A stretch of DNA of 64,000 nt from JAWKWH01 sp041397625 (GTDB taxonomy: Bacteria; Pseudomonadota; Alphaproteobacteria; Rhizobiales; Rhizobiaceae), in assembly GCA_041397625.1 (NCBI GenBank), contig JAWKWH010000001.1, positions 868,001 through 932,000 of the forward strand. The letters are read 5' to 3'. The position numbers and the translations under genes are program-made. Shown here piece by piece: positions 43,529 to 51,566 of this stretch (position 1 is the first letter of the stretch; each line of letters begins with the position of its first letter). The notes beneath the pieces are model-generated. The model was not told the DNA's origin. It saw only the letters and a program-made list of their open reading frames with translations, and did no database searches.

Positions 43529-44407
43529 ATGGTCGACATTTCCAAGGTCCGCGCGATCGACATCCACACCCACGCCGAAGAGCCCTGCGGCAACCACGCC
43601 GATGACGGTTACGACCATTTGCAGACGACGATGGCGAAATATTTCGGCGCGCCGTGGGAGCATCCGCCGACCATTCCGCAGACTGCCGAGCACTACCGCG
43701 AACAGAATATCGCCGCGGTGATCTTCCCCGTCGATGCCGAGCGCGAGACCGGCTATCGGCGCTACAAGAACGAGGAGGTGATCGAGCTTGCTGCCGAATA
43801 TGACGATGTGCTGATCCCCTTTGCCTCGATCGATCCTCACAAGGGCAAGCTCGGCGTGCGCGAGGCCAGGCGGCTGATGCGCGATTTCGGCATTCGCGGC
43901 TTCAAGTTCCATCCCACCATGCAGGGCTTCTATCCCAACGACCGCATGGCCTACGGCCTTTACGAGGCGATTGCCGAAGAAGGCGGCATCGCGCTGTTCC
44001 ACACCGGCCAGACCGGCGTCGGTTCCGGCATGCCAGGCGGCAACGGCATGCGGCTGAAATATTCGAACCCCATGTATATGGACGACGTGGCGGTCGACTT
44101 CCCCGAGATGAAGATCATTCTCGCCCATCCCTCCTTTCCCTGGCAGGAGGAGGCGCTGTCTGTCGCGCAGCACAAGCCCAACGTCTATATCGATCTGTCG
44201 GGCTGGAGCCCGAAATATTTTCCGCCGATCCTGGTGCGTTACTGCAACTCGATCCTGCGCAGGAAAGTGCTGTTCGGTTCCGACTGGCCGATGATCTCGC
44301 CGGAGCGCTGGCTTGCCGATTTCGACAAGATCGACATCAAGGACGAATTGCGGTCCGACATCACCAAGAACAATGCCGCCAGGCTCCTCGGGCTCGGCGG
44401 CAGGTGA
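43529..44407 (+). CDS. Amidohydrolase family protein (aryl-beta-ketoacyl-CoA hydrolase candidate)
   Basis: 292 residues from ATG 43529 (ATG 43493 is an alternative overlapping the ligase). Amidohydrolase_2 type: IDIHTHAEEPCGNHADDGY (HxH), FKFHPTMQGFYPND, ILAHPSFPWQEEAL and LFGSDWPMISPERW (His and Asp metal ligands). Family members include decarboxylases and, in Agrobacterium hydroxycinnamate degradation, a 4-hydroxyphenyl-beta-ketoacyl-CoA hydrolase. Sitting next to a feruloyl-CoA synthase-like gene and an enoyl-CoA hydratase, it fits the latter role. Confidence 0.82.
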   Translation: MVDISKVRAIDIHTHAEEPCGNHADDGYDHLQTTMAKYFGAPWEHPPTIPQTAEHYREQNIAAVIFPVDAERETGYRRYKNEEVIELAAEYDDVLIPFASIDPHKGKLGVREARRLMRDFGIRGFKFHPTMQGFYPNDRMAYGLYEAIAEEGGIALFHTGQTGVGSGMPGGNGMRLKYSNPMYMDDVAVDFPEMKIILAHPSFPWQEEALSVAQHKPNVYIDLSGWSPKYFPPILVRYCNSILRRKVLFGSDWPMISPERWLADFDKIDIKDELRSDITKNNAARLLGLGGR

Positions 44408-44432
44408 GTCGCAGTATTGCTTATGAATTATC

Positions 44433-44463
44433 TTGCATGATTGCTTGATTTACGCATTATAAC
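44433..44463 (+). promoter_or_regulatory. Putative promoter/BoxR site upstream of benzoate-CoA ligase
   Basis: TTGCAT (44433-44438, TGCA at 44434) and TATAAC (44458-44463) with a 19-base spacer, in an A/T-rich 176-base gap. Only one exact TGCA; GCATTATAACGCATA adds near-matches. Weaker than the sites before boxC and the TRAP operon. Confidence 0.45.
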
Positions 44464-44583
44464 GCATATACGGATTGGATGAGGCCATTGGCGGCGGAAC
44501 CGATATTGCGCAACCGCCGCCTTGGCGGGACAATGTCGCCTGCGGAAAACCGGCGATCAACGATCCGCACCGAGGGAGGAAAC

Positions 44584-46122
44584 ATGTCGGACACCAACGG
44601 CAATGCCGCGATCCATTTCGTCGACCGGCACGCGAACGGAGCGGCAAGGGACAAGCCGGCCTTCATCGAAAGCGAAACCGGCCGCGAGATCACCTATTCC
44701 GGCCTCGCGCGGGAATCCGGCCGCATGGCAGCACTCTACGAGCGCCACGGCATCCGCCGCGAGGAGCGCGTGGCCATGCTGGTGTTGGATAGAATAGACT
44801 TTCCGGTCGCCTTCTGGGGCAGCCTCAAGGCCGGCGTCATTCCGATCGCGCTCAACACGCTGCTGCCGACCGATGTATACCGCGTCATCCTTGAGGACAG
44901 CCGCGCCAGGGCGTTGATCGTCTCCGAGGAGCTTTATTCCGTGGTGGAGCCGCTTCTCGCCGGCCATCCGTGGCTGGAAACGGTTTTCGTCGTCGGCGAC
45001 GGCGTGCCCGACGGCTGCCTGTCGTTTCGCGACGAACTGGCGAAATCGGACAGCCGCGAGCCGGTCGCGGTCTCGCCGAACGAATGCGCCTTCTGGCTCT
45101 ATTCGTCCGGGTCTACCGGCCAGCCCAAGGGCGTGCGCCACGTCCATGGCAGCCTGAAGGCGACCGCCGACACCTATGGCGACCAGGTGCTCGAGATCGA
45201 GGCGGGCGACACGGTGTTCTCGGCCGCGAAAATGTTCTTTGCCTATGGGCTCGGCAACTCGATGACCTTTCCGATGTCGGCCGGCGCGACGACGGTGCTA
45301 CTGGCCGGCCGGCCGACACCGGCATCCGTGTTCGATGTGCTCAACCGCTGCAAGCCGACGATCTTCTGCGGCGTGCCGACGCTCTATGCGGCACTCGTCG
45401 CCGAACTGGAGGCGGGCAGGGCCGAGCTTGACGCGCCGCTGCGCCGCTGTATTTCCGCAGGCGAGGCGTTGCCGGAGGAGGTTGGGCGGCGCTGGGAAGG
45501 CCTGGCGGGCGCCGAGATCCTCGACGGCGTCGGCTCGACCGAGATGCTGCACATCTTTCTGTCCAATCGCGGCGGCGAGGTCGAATACGGCACGTCGGGC
45601 GTCGCCGTACCGGGTTATGAAATCCGCCTCGTCGACGAGCACGGCAACGAGACGGCGCAAGGCGAGGTCGGCGAACTGCTGGTCAGGGGCGCGTCGTCGG
45701 CCAGCGACTATTGGAACCAGCGCGACAAGAGCCGCACGACGTTCGAGGGCGAGTGGACCCGTACCGGCGACAAATATGAGAAGACCGCCAGCGGCCGCCT
45801 CGTCTATTGCGGCCGCACGGACGACATGTTCAAGGTCAGCGGCATCTGGGTGTCGCCGTTCGAGGTCGAGCAGGCGCTGGTCTCGCATCCGGCGGTGCTG
45901 GAGGCCGCGGTGGTCGCCGCCCGCGACGGCGACGGGTTGGAGAAACCCAAGGCCTTCATCGTGCTCAAATCCGATGCCGACGAAGGAGGCCTCGCCGAGG
46001 CGCTGAAGGAACACGTCAAGGACAGGATCGGTAAGTGGAAGTATCCGCGCTGGATCGAGATCGTGTCCGACCTGCCGAAGACGGCGACCGGGAAGATCCA
46101 GCGCTTCAAGTTGAGGGCGTGA
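44584..46122 (+). CDS. bclA: Benzoate-CoA ligase family protein
   Basis: 512 residues from ATG 44584 (GAGGGAGGAAAC upstream; frame open from 44479 but unsupported). ANL ligase with P-loop WLYSSGSTGQPKGVRH, FFAYGLGNSMTFPM typical of benzoate-CoA ligases, STEMLHIFLSN, TGDKYEK, and the C-terminal lysine in KTATGKIQRFKLR. First step of the box pathway: benzoate + CoA + ATP to benzoyl-CoA. Overall length matches BclA. Confidence 0.93.
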   Translation: MSDTNGNAAIHFVDRHANGAARDKPAFIESETGREITYSGLARESGRMAALYERHGIRREERVAMLVLDRIDFPVAFWGSLKAGVIPIALNTLLPTDVYRVILEDSRARALIVSEELYSVVEPLLAGHPWLETVFVVGDGVPDGCLSFRDELAKSDSREPVAVSPNECAFWLYSSGSTGQPKGVRHVHGSLKATADTYGDQVLEIEAGDTVFSAAKMFFAYGLGNSMTFPMSAGATTVLLAGRPTPASVFDVLNRCKPTIFCGVPTLYAALVAELEAGRAELDAPLRRCISAGEALPEEVGRRWEGLAGAEILDGVGSTEMLHIFLSNRGGEVEYGTSGVAVPGYEIRLVDEHGNETAQGEVGELLVRGASSASDYWNQRDKSRTTFEGEWTRTGDKYEKTASGRLVYCGRTDDMFKVSGIWVSPFEVEQALVSHPAVLEAAVVAARDGDGLEKPKAFIVLKSDADEGGLAEALKEHVKDRIGKWKYPRWIEIVSDLPKTATGKIQRFKLRA

Positions 46123-46124
46123 TC

Positions 46125-46955
46125 ATGGCGCCGACGTTTCGATGGGCGACGGGCGGGATGTCGGCGGTCGAGGCCGGCGGCAAGCGCTTGGAGGCTGTCT
46201 GTTACGGCCCGCCGCCGGACCGGGCGCCGACCATCGTCATGTTGCACGAGGGGCTCGGCTGCGTGGCGCTGTGGCGCGGCTTTCCCGAGGCGCTGGCCGA
46301 AGCGACGGGCTTTGGCGTGTTCGTCTATTCGCGCGCCGGCTACGGCGGTTCCGATGCGGCCGAGCTGCCGCGTCCGATCGACTACATGAGCCGCGAGGCC
46401 ATCGACGTGCTGCCCGACGTGCTCGAGGCGATCGGCTTCGAATACGGTATCCTGCTCGGCCACAGCGACGGTGCCTCGATTGCCGCGATCTATGCCGGCG
46501 GCGTCGAGGACTTCCGGGTCAGGGGGCTGGTGCTGATGGCGCCGCATTTCTTCACCGAACCGTCAGGGCTGGCGGCGATCGCGCGGACCAGGACCGCCTA
46601 TGAGGACGGCGACCTGCGTCCCCGGCTCGCCAAGTATCACAAGGATGTCGATGCCGCCTTCCGCGGCTGGAACGACGCCTGGCTCGATCCGGGCTTTGCC
46701 GACTGGAACATCGCCGAGGCGATCGACTATCTGAGGATTCCCGTGCTCGCCATCCAGGGCAGGGACGACGAATACGGAACGGTGGCGCAGATAAGCGAGA
46801 TCGAGAACCGCATCTATTCGCCGCTCGATGTCGAGATGATCGCCGGATGCCGGCATTCGCCGCATCTGGAAAAGCCGGAGGCGACGCTTGCCGCGGTGGC
46901 CGAGTTCTGCGCCCGCCTCGATCGCATCGAGCGCCAGGTGGTGAATGTCACATGA
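46125..46955 (+). CDS. Alpha/beta hydrolase
   Basis: 276 residues from ATG 46125. Fold markers: IVMLHEGLGCVALWRGFPEAL, VYSRAGYGGSD, nucleophile elbow GHSDGAS, acid near IPVLAIQGRDDEYGT and the catalytic His in CRHSPHLEKPEAT. Alpha/beta hydrolases commonly accompany box genes, where a lactone or thioester hydrolase role is suspected but the substrate is not established. Confidence 0.9.
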   Translation: MAPTFRWATGGMSAVEAGGKRLEAVCYGPPPDRAPTIVMLHEGLGCVALWRGFPEALAEATGFGVFVYSRAGYGGSDAAELPRPIDYMSREAIDVLPDVLEAIGFEYGILLGHSDGASIAAIYAGGVEDFRVRGLVLMAPHFFTEPSGLAAIARTRTAYEDGDLRPRLAKYHKDVDAAFRGWNDAWLDPGFADWNIAEAIDYLRIPVLAIQGRDDEYGTVAQISEIENRIYSPLDVEMIAGCRHSPHLEKPEATLAAVAEFCARLDRIERQVVNVT

Positions 46956-47487
46956 GCTTGAACCCGTGTCGCATGGCCTGCCGCTTCGCCGGGTAGCCGG
47001 CGGCGGTGCGAGCGATCCGGCAGCCGCGCTGGCGTTGCCCGAGCGGCGTTATCTGCCGGGCAAGGGCGAACGCCATGCCGAAGATGCCTTCGACTCGATC
47101 AAGGCGCTCTGTCCGCGGCGTACCGACGACGCCGGCGCCAGGGCCAATGTCGCCTGGCGCTACGGGCTGCGCCTCGTCAACGCCGGCTTCCACTGGGAGG
47201 CCCACGAGGTGCTGGAAACTGTGTGGATGCGCGCCGCGCCCAACAGCCGCGAGCGCAGCCTGGTCCGGGCGGTAATCCACATCGCCAACGGCGCGCTGAA
47301 AACGGCGATCGGGAAGCCGGCCGCGGCGGCACGCCTGGCGGGGCTGGCGCGGGAATGCGTTGCGGACGCCTTTGCCGGCGAGAGGCTTTTCCTGATGGGG
47401 CTTCAGGCGGTCGATCTGGAAGCGCTCTGCGACGCGCTTGCCGCCGGCGAGACGTTGCCAGCACTGAAAGAGGAATATGAAATATAG
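46945..47487 (+). CDS. DUF309 domain-containing protein
   Basis: 180 residues, overlapping the hydrolase by 11 bases. The DUF309 core NAGFHWEAHEVLETVWMRAAP, with spaced His and Glu residues, and VRAVIHIANGALKTAIGKPAAA is clear. Helical protein of unknown function. The conserved His/Glu pattern suggests a metal site. Position between the hydrolase and boxC ties it to benzoyl-CoA metabolism. Confidence 0.85.
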   Translation: MSHELEPVSHGLPLRRVAGGGASDPAAALALPERRYLPGKGERHAEDAFDSIKALCPRRTDDAGARANVAWRYGLRLVNAGFHWEAHEVLETVWMRAAPNSRERSLVRAVIHIANGALKTAIGKPAAAARLAGLARECVADAFAGERLFLMGLQAVDLEALCDALAAGETLPALKEEYEI

Positions 47488-47491
47488 TGCA
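47483..47491 (+). promoter_or_regulatory. TATAGTGCA box at the DUF309 end
   Basis: TATAGTGCA right at the 3' end of the DUF309 gene, the same 9-base word as at 37363-37371. It may be an extra BoxR half-site upstream of the boxC promoter. Confidence 0.45.
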
Positions 47492-47577
47492 TAAGTGAGG
47501 AAATTTAGAAGAAAAATCAGGATAAAGCATTGAATCTTATTGAAAAAATTGGATGAAATGTTTTATCGACAGATCAG

Positions 47578-47608
47578 TTGCAAAACTCCAGATAAGCAAT
47601 ATAATGCA
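47578..47608 (+). promoter_or_regulatory. boxC promoter with TGCA at both -35 and -10
   Basis: TTGCAA (47578-47583), 16-base spacer, TATAAT (47600-47605, perfect -10). TGCA overlaps both hexamers (47579-47582 and 47605-47608). The layout parallels the TRAP-operon promoter. A BoxR dimer on these sites would occlude the promoter until benzoyl-CoA binds. Confidence 0.65.
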
Positions 47609-47642
47609 CAAACAAGCGAGAACACATGCGGAGGGAAGAGCC

Positions 47643-49307
47643 GTGGAAAAGCGCATCGACTTTCAGACCGATCCGTCGAAATACCGCCACTGGCGCGTCG
47701 AATATGACGGCCCGGTGGCCAATCTCTACATGGACGTCGACGAGAACGGCGGTCTGTTCGACGGCTACGAGCTGAAGCTCAATTCATACGATCTGGGCGT
47801 CGATATCGAGCTTGCCGACATCGTGCAGCGCATGCGCTTCGAACATCCGGAGGTCGGCGCCGTAGTGCTGCGCTCGGGTAAACCGAACGTGTTCTGCGCC
47901 GGTGCCAACATCCGCATGCTCGGCGGCGCGGCCCACGCCCACAAGGTCAATTTCTGCAAGTTCACCAACGAGACCCGCAACACCTACGAGGCGGCCGGTC
48001 CGGAATCGGACCAGCAATATATCGCCGCGGTGAAGGGCGCCTGCGCCGGTGGCGGTTACGAGCTGGCGCTTGCCTGCAACCACATCATCCTCACCGACGA
48101 TTCCTCGTCGTCGGTGGCGCTTCCCGAGGTGCCGCTTCTGGCCGTGCTGCCGGGCACCGGCGGGCTGACCCGGGTAACAGACAAGCGCAAGGTGCGCCGC
48201 GACCTCGCCGATGTGTTCTGCTCGGTCGAGGAGGGCGTGAAGGGACGTCGCGCGCTCGACTGGCGGCTGGTCGACGAAGTGGTGCCGAATTCCAAGTTCG
48301 ACGAGAAGGTGGCCGAGCGCGCCCGCGAGTTCGCCGCCCGCGCCGATGGCAAGGAGGCGGCGAAGGGCATTGCGCTGAACCCGATCACGCGCAGTTTCAA
48401 CGACGACGGTTCGGTGACCTATTCGGCGGTCGAACTGCATGTCGACCGCGACAAGGGCATCGCCACGGTAACCATCTCCGGTCCCGATGCCGAAGCGCCG
48501 GCCTCGGTTGAGGAGCTGCACGCGCAGGGCGACAAGGCCTGGGCGCTGCGCCTGGCCCGCGAACTGGACGACGCGATCCTGCATTTGCGTTTGAACGAAC
48601 TCGAACTCGGCGTCGTCGTGTTCAAGTCGAACGGCGATGCGGCAGCGGTGCTCGCCCACGAGAAGATGCTGCTCGACAATCGCGATGCCGACTGGCTCGC
48701 CCGCGAGATCCTGCTCTACTGGAAGCGGGTGCTCAAGCGCATCGACCTGACCTCGCGCTCGCTGGTCGCGCTGGTTGAGAACGGCTCCTGCTTCGCCGGC
48801 TTCCTGGCCGAGATCCTGTTTGCCTGCGACCGCAGCTACATGATGGAAGGCGACTTCGAGGGCGACAACCGCCCGGTCGCGGCGATCACGCTGAGCGACG
48901 CCAATTTCGGCCCGATGCCGATGTCGAACGACCTGACGCGGCTCCAGACCCGGTTTCTCGGCGAGCCGGAGAAGGTCGACGAGGCGGCCGCCGAGAAGGA
49001 TACCGCGCTCGAAGCCCATGATGCCGGCCGGCTCGGCCTCGTCACCTATGCCTATGACGACGTCGACTGGGAGGATGAGGTGCGTATCTTCCTGGAGGAA
49101 CGCGCCAGCTTCTCGCCCGACGCCATGACCGGCATGGAGGCCAATCTGCGCTTTGCCGGTCCCGAGACCATGGAAACGCGGATTTTCGGCCGCCTGACCG
49201 CCTGGCAGAACTGGATCTTCCAGCGTCCCAACGCCGTCGGCGAGAAGGGTGCGCTGCAGCGCTACGGCACCGGAGTGCGCGGCGAATACGACATGAGGCG
49301 CGTCTGA
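47643..49307 (+). CDS. boxC: Benzoyl-CoA-dihydrodiol lyase BoxC
   Basis: 554 residues from GTG 47643 (GGAGGG upstream; ATG starts further up lack support). Crotonase-superfamily enzyme that opens 2,3-epoxybenzoyl-CoA ring hydrolytically to 3,4-dehydroadipyl-CoA semialdehyde and formate. Seen: LRSGKPNVFCAGANIRMLG oxyanion region, AVKGACAGGGYELALACNHI, VALPEVPLLAVLPGTGGLTRVTDKRKVRRD, then the second half unique to BoxC. Length agrees with known BoxC. Confidence 0.97.
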   Translation: MEKRIDFQTDPSKYRHWRVEYDGPVANLYMDVDENGGLFDGYELKLNSYDLGVDIELADIVQRMRFEHPEVGAVVLRSGKPNVFCAGANIRMLGGAAHAHKVNFCKFTNETRNTYEAAGPESDQQYIAAVKGACAGGGYELALACNHIILTDDSSSSVALPEVPLLAVLPGTGGLTRVTDKRKVRRDLADVFCSVEEGVKGRRALDWRLVDEVVPNSKFDEKVAERAREFAARADGKEAAKGIALNPITRSFNDDGSVTYSAVELHVDRDKGIATVTISGPDAEAPASVEELHAQGDKAWALRLARELDDAILHLRLNELELGVVVFKSNGDAAAVLAHEKMLLDNRDADWLAREILLYWKRVLKRIDLTSRSLVALVENGSCFAGFLAEILFACDRSYMMEGDFEGDNRPVAAITLSDANFGPMPMSNDLTRLQTRFLGEPEKVDEAAAEKDTALEAHDAGRLGLVTYAYDDVDWEDEVRIFLEERASFSPDAMTGMEANLRFAGPETMETRIFGRLTAWQNWIFQRPNAVGEKGALQRYGTGVRGEYDMRRV

Positions 49308-49355
49308 CCGGAACCCGGCGGACGCCGCGAGTAACCAGACCTGAGGAGACCGAGA

Positions 49356-50807
49356 ATGCTTGACCTGATCAATGTCAGCTACGACACGCTGATCCCCAAC
49401 AACGTCAACCTGTCGTCCGACAAGCGCGTTCTCAAGGCGCTGGAGAAGTGGCACCCCGGCTACATCAGCTGGTGGAACGACCTGATCCCGCAGAACTTCC
49501 AGGAAAGCCTGGTTTATCTGCGCACCGCCGTCAGCGTCGATCCCAAGGGTTGGGCCAAGTTCGACTATGTGAAGATGCCGGAATACCGGTGGGGCATCCT
49601 GTTGGCGCCGCAGGTCGACGACCGCAAGATACCCTGCGGCGAGCATGCCGGCGAAGCGGCCTGGCAGGAGGTGCCGGGCGAATACCGCGCCATGTTGCGC
49701 CGGCTGATCGTCATCCAGGGCGACACCGAGCCGGCTTCCGTGGAACAGCAGCGCTTTCTCGGCAAGACGGCGCCGTCGCTCTACGACATGCGCAATCTGT
49801 TCCAGGTCAATGTCGAGGAAGGCCGTCACCTGTGGGCGATGGTCTATCTGCTGCACAAATATTTCGGCGCCGACGGCCGCGAGGAGGCTGACGACCTGCT
49901 GCGCCGCTCGTCCGGCTCTGAGGAGGCGCCGCGCATGCTCGGCGCGTTCAACGAGGAAACGCCCGACTGGCTCTCCTTCTTCATGTTCACCTACTTCACC
50001 GACCGCGACGGCAAGATGCAGCTCGAAAGCCTGGCCCAGTCCGGCTTCGATCCGCTGTCGCGCACCTGCCGTTTCATGCTGACCGAGGAAGCGCATCACA
50101 TGTTCGTCGGCGAGACCGGCGTCAGTCGCACCATCGAGCGCACCTGCCAGGCGATGAAGGAGGCCGGCATCGACGATCCCTACGAGGTCGACAGAATCCG
50201 CGCTCTCGGTGTCATCGACCTGCCGACGATCCAGAAGAAGCTCAACCTGCACTACACGCTGTCGCTCGATCTCTTCGGCCAGGAAGTCTCGACCAACGCC
50301 GCCAACGCCTTCAACGCCGGCATCAAGGGTCGCTACATGGAGCACAAGCTCGACGACGACCACCGGCTCGCCGGCGCCACCTATCCGGTCTGCCAGTTCA
50401 TCGACGGCGAGATCAAGGTCACCGACGTGCCTGCGCTGACCGCGATCAACATGCGGCTGCGCGACGATTACACCCGCGACGCCTCCGGCGGCGTCGGGCG
50501 TTGGAACAAGATTATCGAGAAGGCAGGCGTCGACTTCCAGCTGAAGCTGCCGCACGAGGGTTTCAACCGCAAGATCGGCGTCTTCGCCAACCAGCTCATC
50601 GATCCGGATGGCAAGCTGGTCAGCGGCGCCGAGTATGACGAGGGCGCGAGGAAGTGGCTTCCGAGCCATGCCGACGGCGATTTCATCCAATCGCTGATGG
50701 TGCCGTGCTATGAACCGGGCAAATATGCCGGCTGGATCGCGCCGCCGAAGGTGGGTATCGACAACAAGCCCGGCGACTTCGAATATGTGCAGTTGCACAT
50801 GGCCTGA
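49356..50807 (+). CDS. boxB: Benzoyl-CoA 2,3-epoxidase oxygenase subunit BoxB
   Basis: 483 residues. Di-iron oxygenase component. Iron-ligand regions visible as NVEEGRHLWAMVYLLHKYFG and MLTEEAHHMFVGETGVSR. Uses electrons from BoxA to form 2,3-epoxybenzoyl-CoA. GAGGAGA precedes the ATG. It is separated from boxA by a 232-residue unusual gene. Confidence 0.97.
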   Translation: MLDLINVSYDTLIPNNVNLSSDKRVLKALEKWHPGYISWWNDLIPQNFQESLVYLRTAVSVDPKGWAKFDYVKMPEYRWGILLAPQVDDRKIPCGEHAGEAAWQEVPGEYRAMLRRLIVIQGDTEPASVEQQRFLGKTAPSLYDMRNLFQVNVEEGRHLWAMVYLLHKYFGADGREEADDLLRRSSGSEEAPRMLGAFNEETPDWLSFFMFTYFTDRDGKMQLESLAQSGFDPLSRTCRFMLTEEAHHMFVGETGVSRTIERTCQAMKEAGIDDPYEVDRIRALGVIDLPTIQKKLNLHYTLSLDLFGQEVSTNAANAFNAGIKGRYMEHKLDDDHRLAGATYPVCQFIDGEIKVTDVPALTAINMRLRDDYTRDASGGVGRWNKIIEKAGVDFQLKLPHEGFNRKIGVFANQLIDPDGKLVSGAEYDEGARKWLPSHADGDFIQSLMVPCYEPGKYAGWIAPPKVGIDNKPGDFEYVQLHMA

Positions 50808-50855
50808 TCGCTGGCGGGTCGCCGCCGGCGAAGGCGGATTGCTCGGAGATGCGCG

Positions 50856-51554
50856 ATGCTCGATTCGATCGAGAAACTGGTAAAGATCCTGTCGACCATC
50901 GCCATTCCGGTTGTCCTGCTGGTGGTCGGCAACTGGTATTCTGCCTCGCAGAAGGACAAGGATCTCGGCCAGAAATATGTCGAGATCGCCATCCGGATCC
51001 TCTCCGAGGAACCGACGGATGACAACCAGCAGCTCAGGAAATGGGCGGTGGAAACGGTCAACCGCTACGCCGAGATAAAGATAGACGATGATCTGAAATC
51101 GATTCTGGTCGAGAAGGAGGCGATCCCGGTCGACATCGTCGATGCCCCGCAAAGAGGGTTCAGGGAGTTTGTCGGCGAACGCCTCGTCAAGAGGATCATT
51201 GTTTCCGACTCGCAAGGCGAGGACATGGACAGGGAACTGGCGGCTCTTAAGCAACTCGGTGTCAGCTACCATTATCTTGTCGGCCTCGACGGTGAGATCC
51301 TGCGGCTTGTGGACGAGAACGACGTCGCCTTTCACGCGGGGCGCAACAACGGCGACTCGATCGGTGTGGGCCTGCTGCATGTCGGCGGCAAGGCCTATCC
51401 GGACGCCCAGGTCGAAGCGCTAAGAACGCTCATCGGCGAAATTGCCTCGCGCCATGGGCTGAAACGGCGGGATGTCGTGTCGCGGCAACAGGTCGATCCC
51501 CGAAAAGCCTCCGATTTCGGCACGATCGCCGATCGGGTTCTGGCGGGACTTTGA
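50856..51554 (+). CDS. Membrane-anchored, degenerate amidase_2/PGRP-fold protein between boxB and boxA
   Basis: 232 residues. One TM helix at about residues 10-28, a soluble linker (about 30-110), then an N-acetylmuramoyl-L-alanine amidase (amidase_2) domain recognisable from SYHYLVGLDGEILRLV (137-152), FHAGRNNGDSIGVGL (159-173) and YPDAQVEALRTLIGEIASRHGLKRRDVVS. The zinc-ligand positions are not conserved: the first His (usual H-x-T) is replaced by IIVSDSQ, the second His (GHSDIAP-like) by VVSRQQVDP. It is therefore probably not a cell-wall hydrolase. It sits 48 bases after boxB and 12 before boxA on the same strand, so it is co-expressed. Its function is unknown. Confidence 0.8.
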   Translation: MLDSIEKLVKILSTIAIPVVLLVVGNWYSASQKDKDLGQKYVEIAIRILSEEPTDDNQQLRKWAVETVNRYAEIKIDDDLKSILVEKEAIPVDIVDAPQRGFREFVGERLVKRIIVSDSQGEDMDRELAALKQLGVSYHYLVGLDGEILRLVDENDVAFHAGRNNGDSIGVGLLHVGGKAYPDAQVEALRTLIGEIASRHGLKRRDVVSRQQVDPRKASDFGTIADRVLAGL

Positions 51555-51566
51555 TAGGAAGAAGTG

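Noticed and set aside
47784..51380. A 1198-residue open frame on the minus strand opposite boxC and boxB
   Set aside because: It is antisense to two clearly identified genes with correct motifs. Its translation is repetitive His/Arg/Leu/Val-rich with no family. Long antisense frames are common in GC-rich codon usage.
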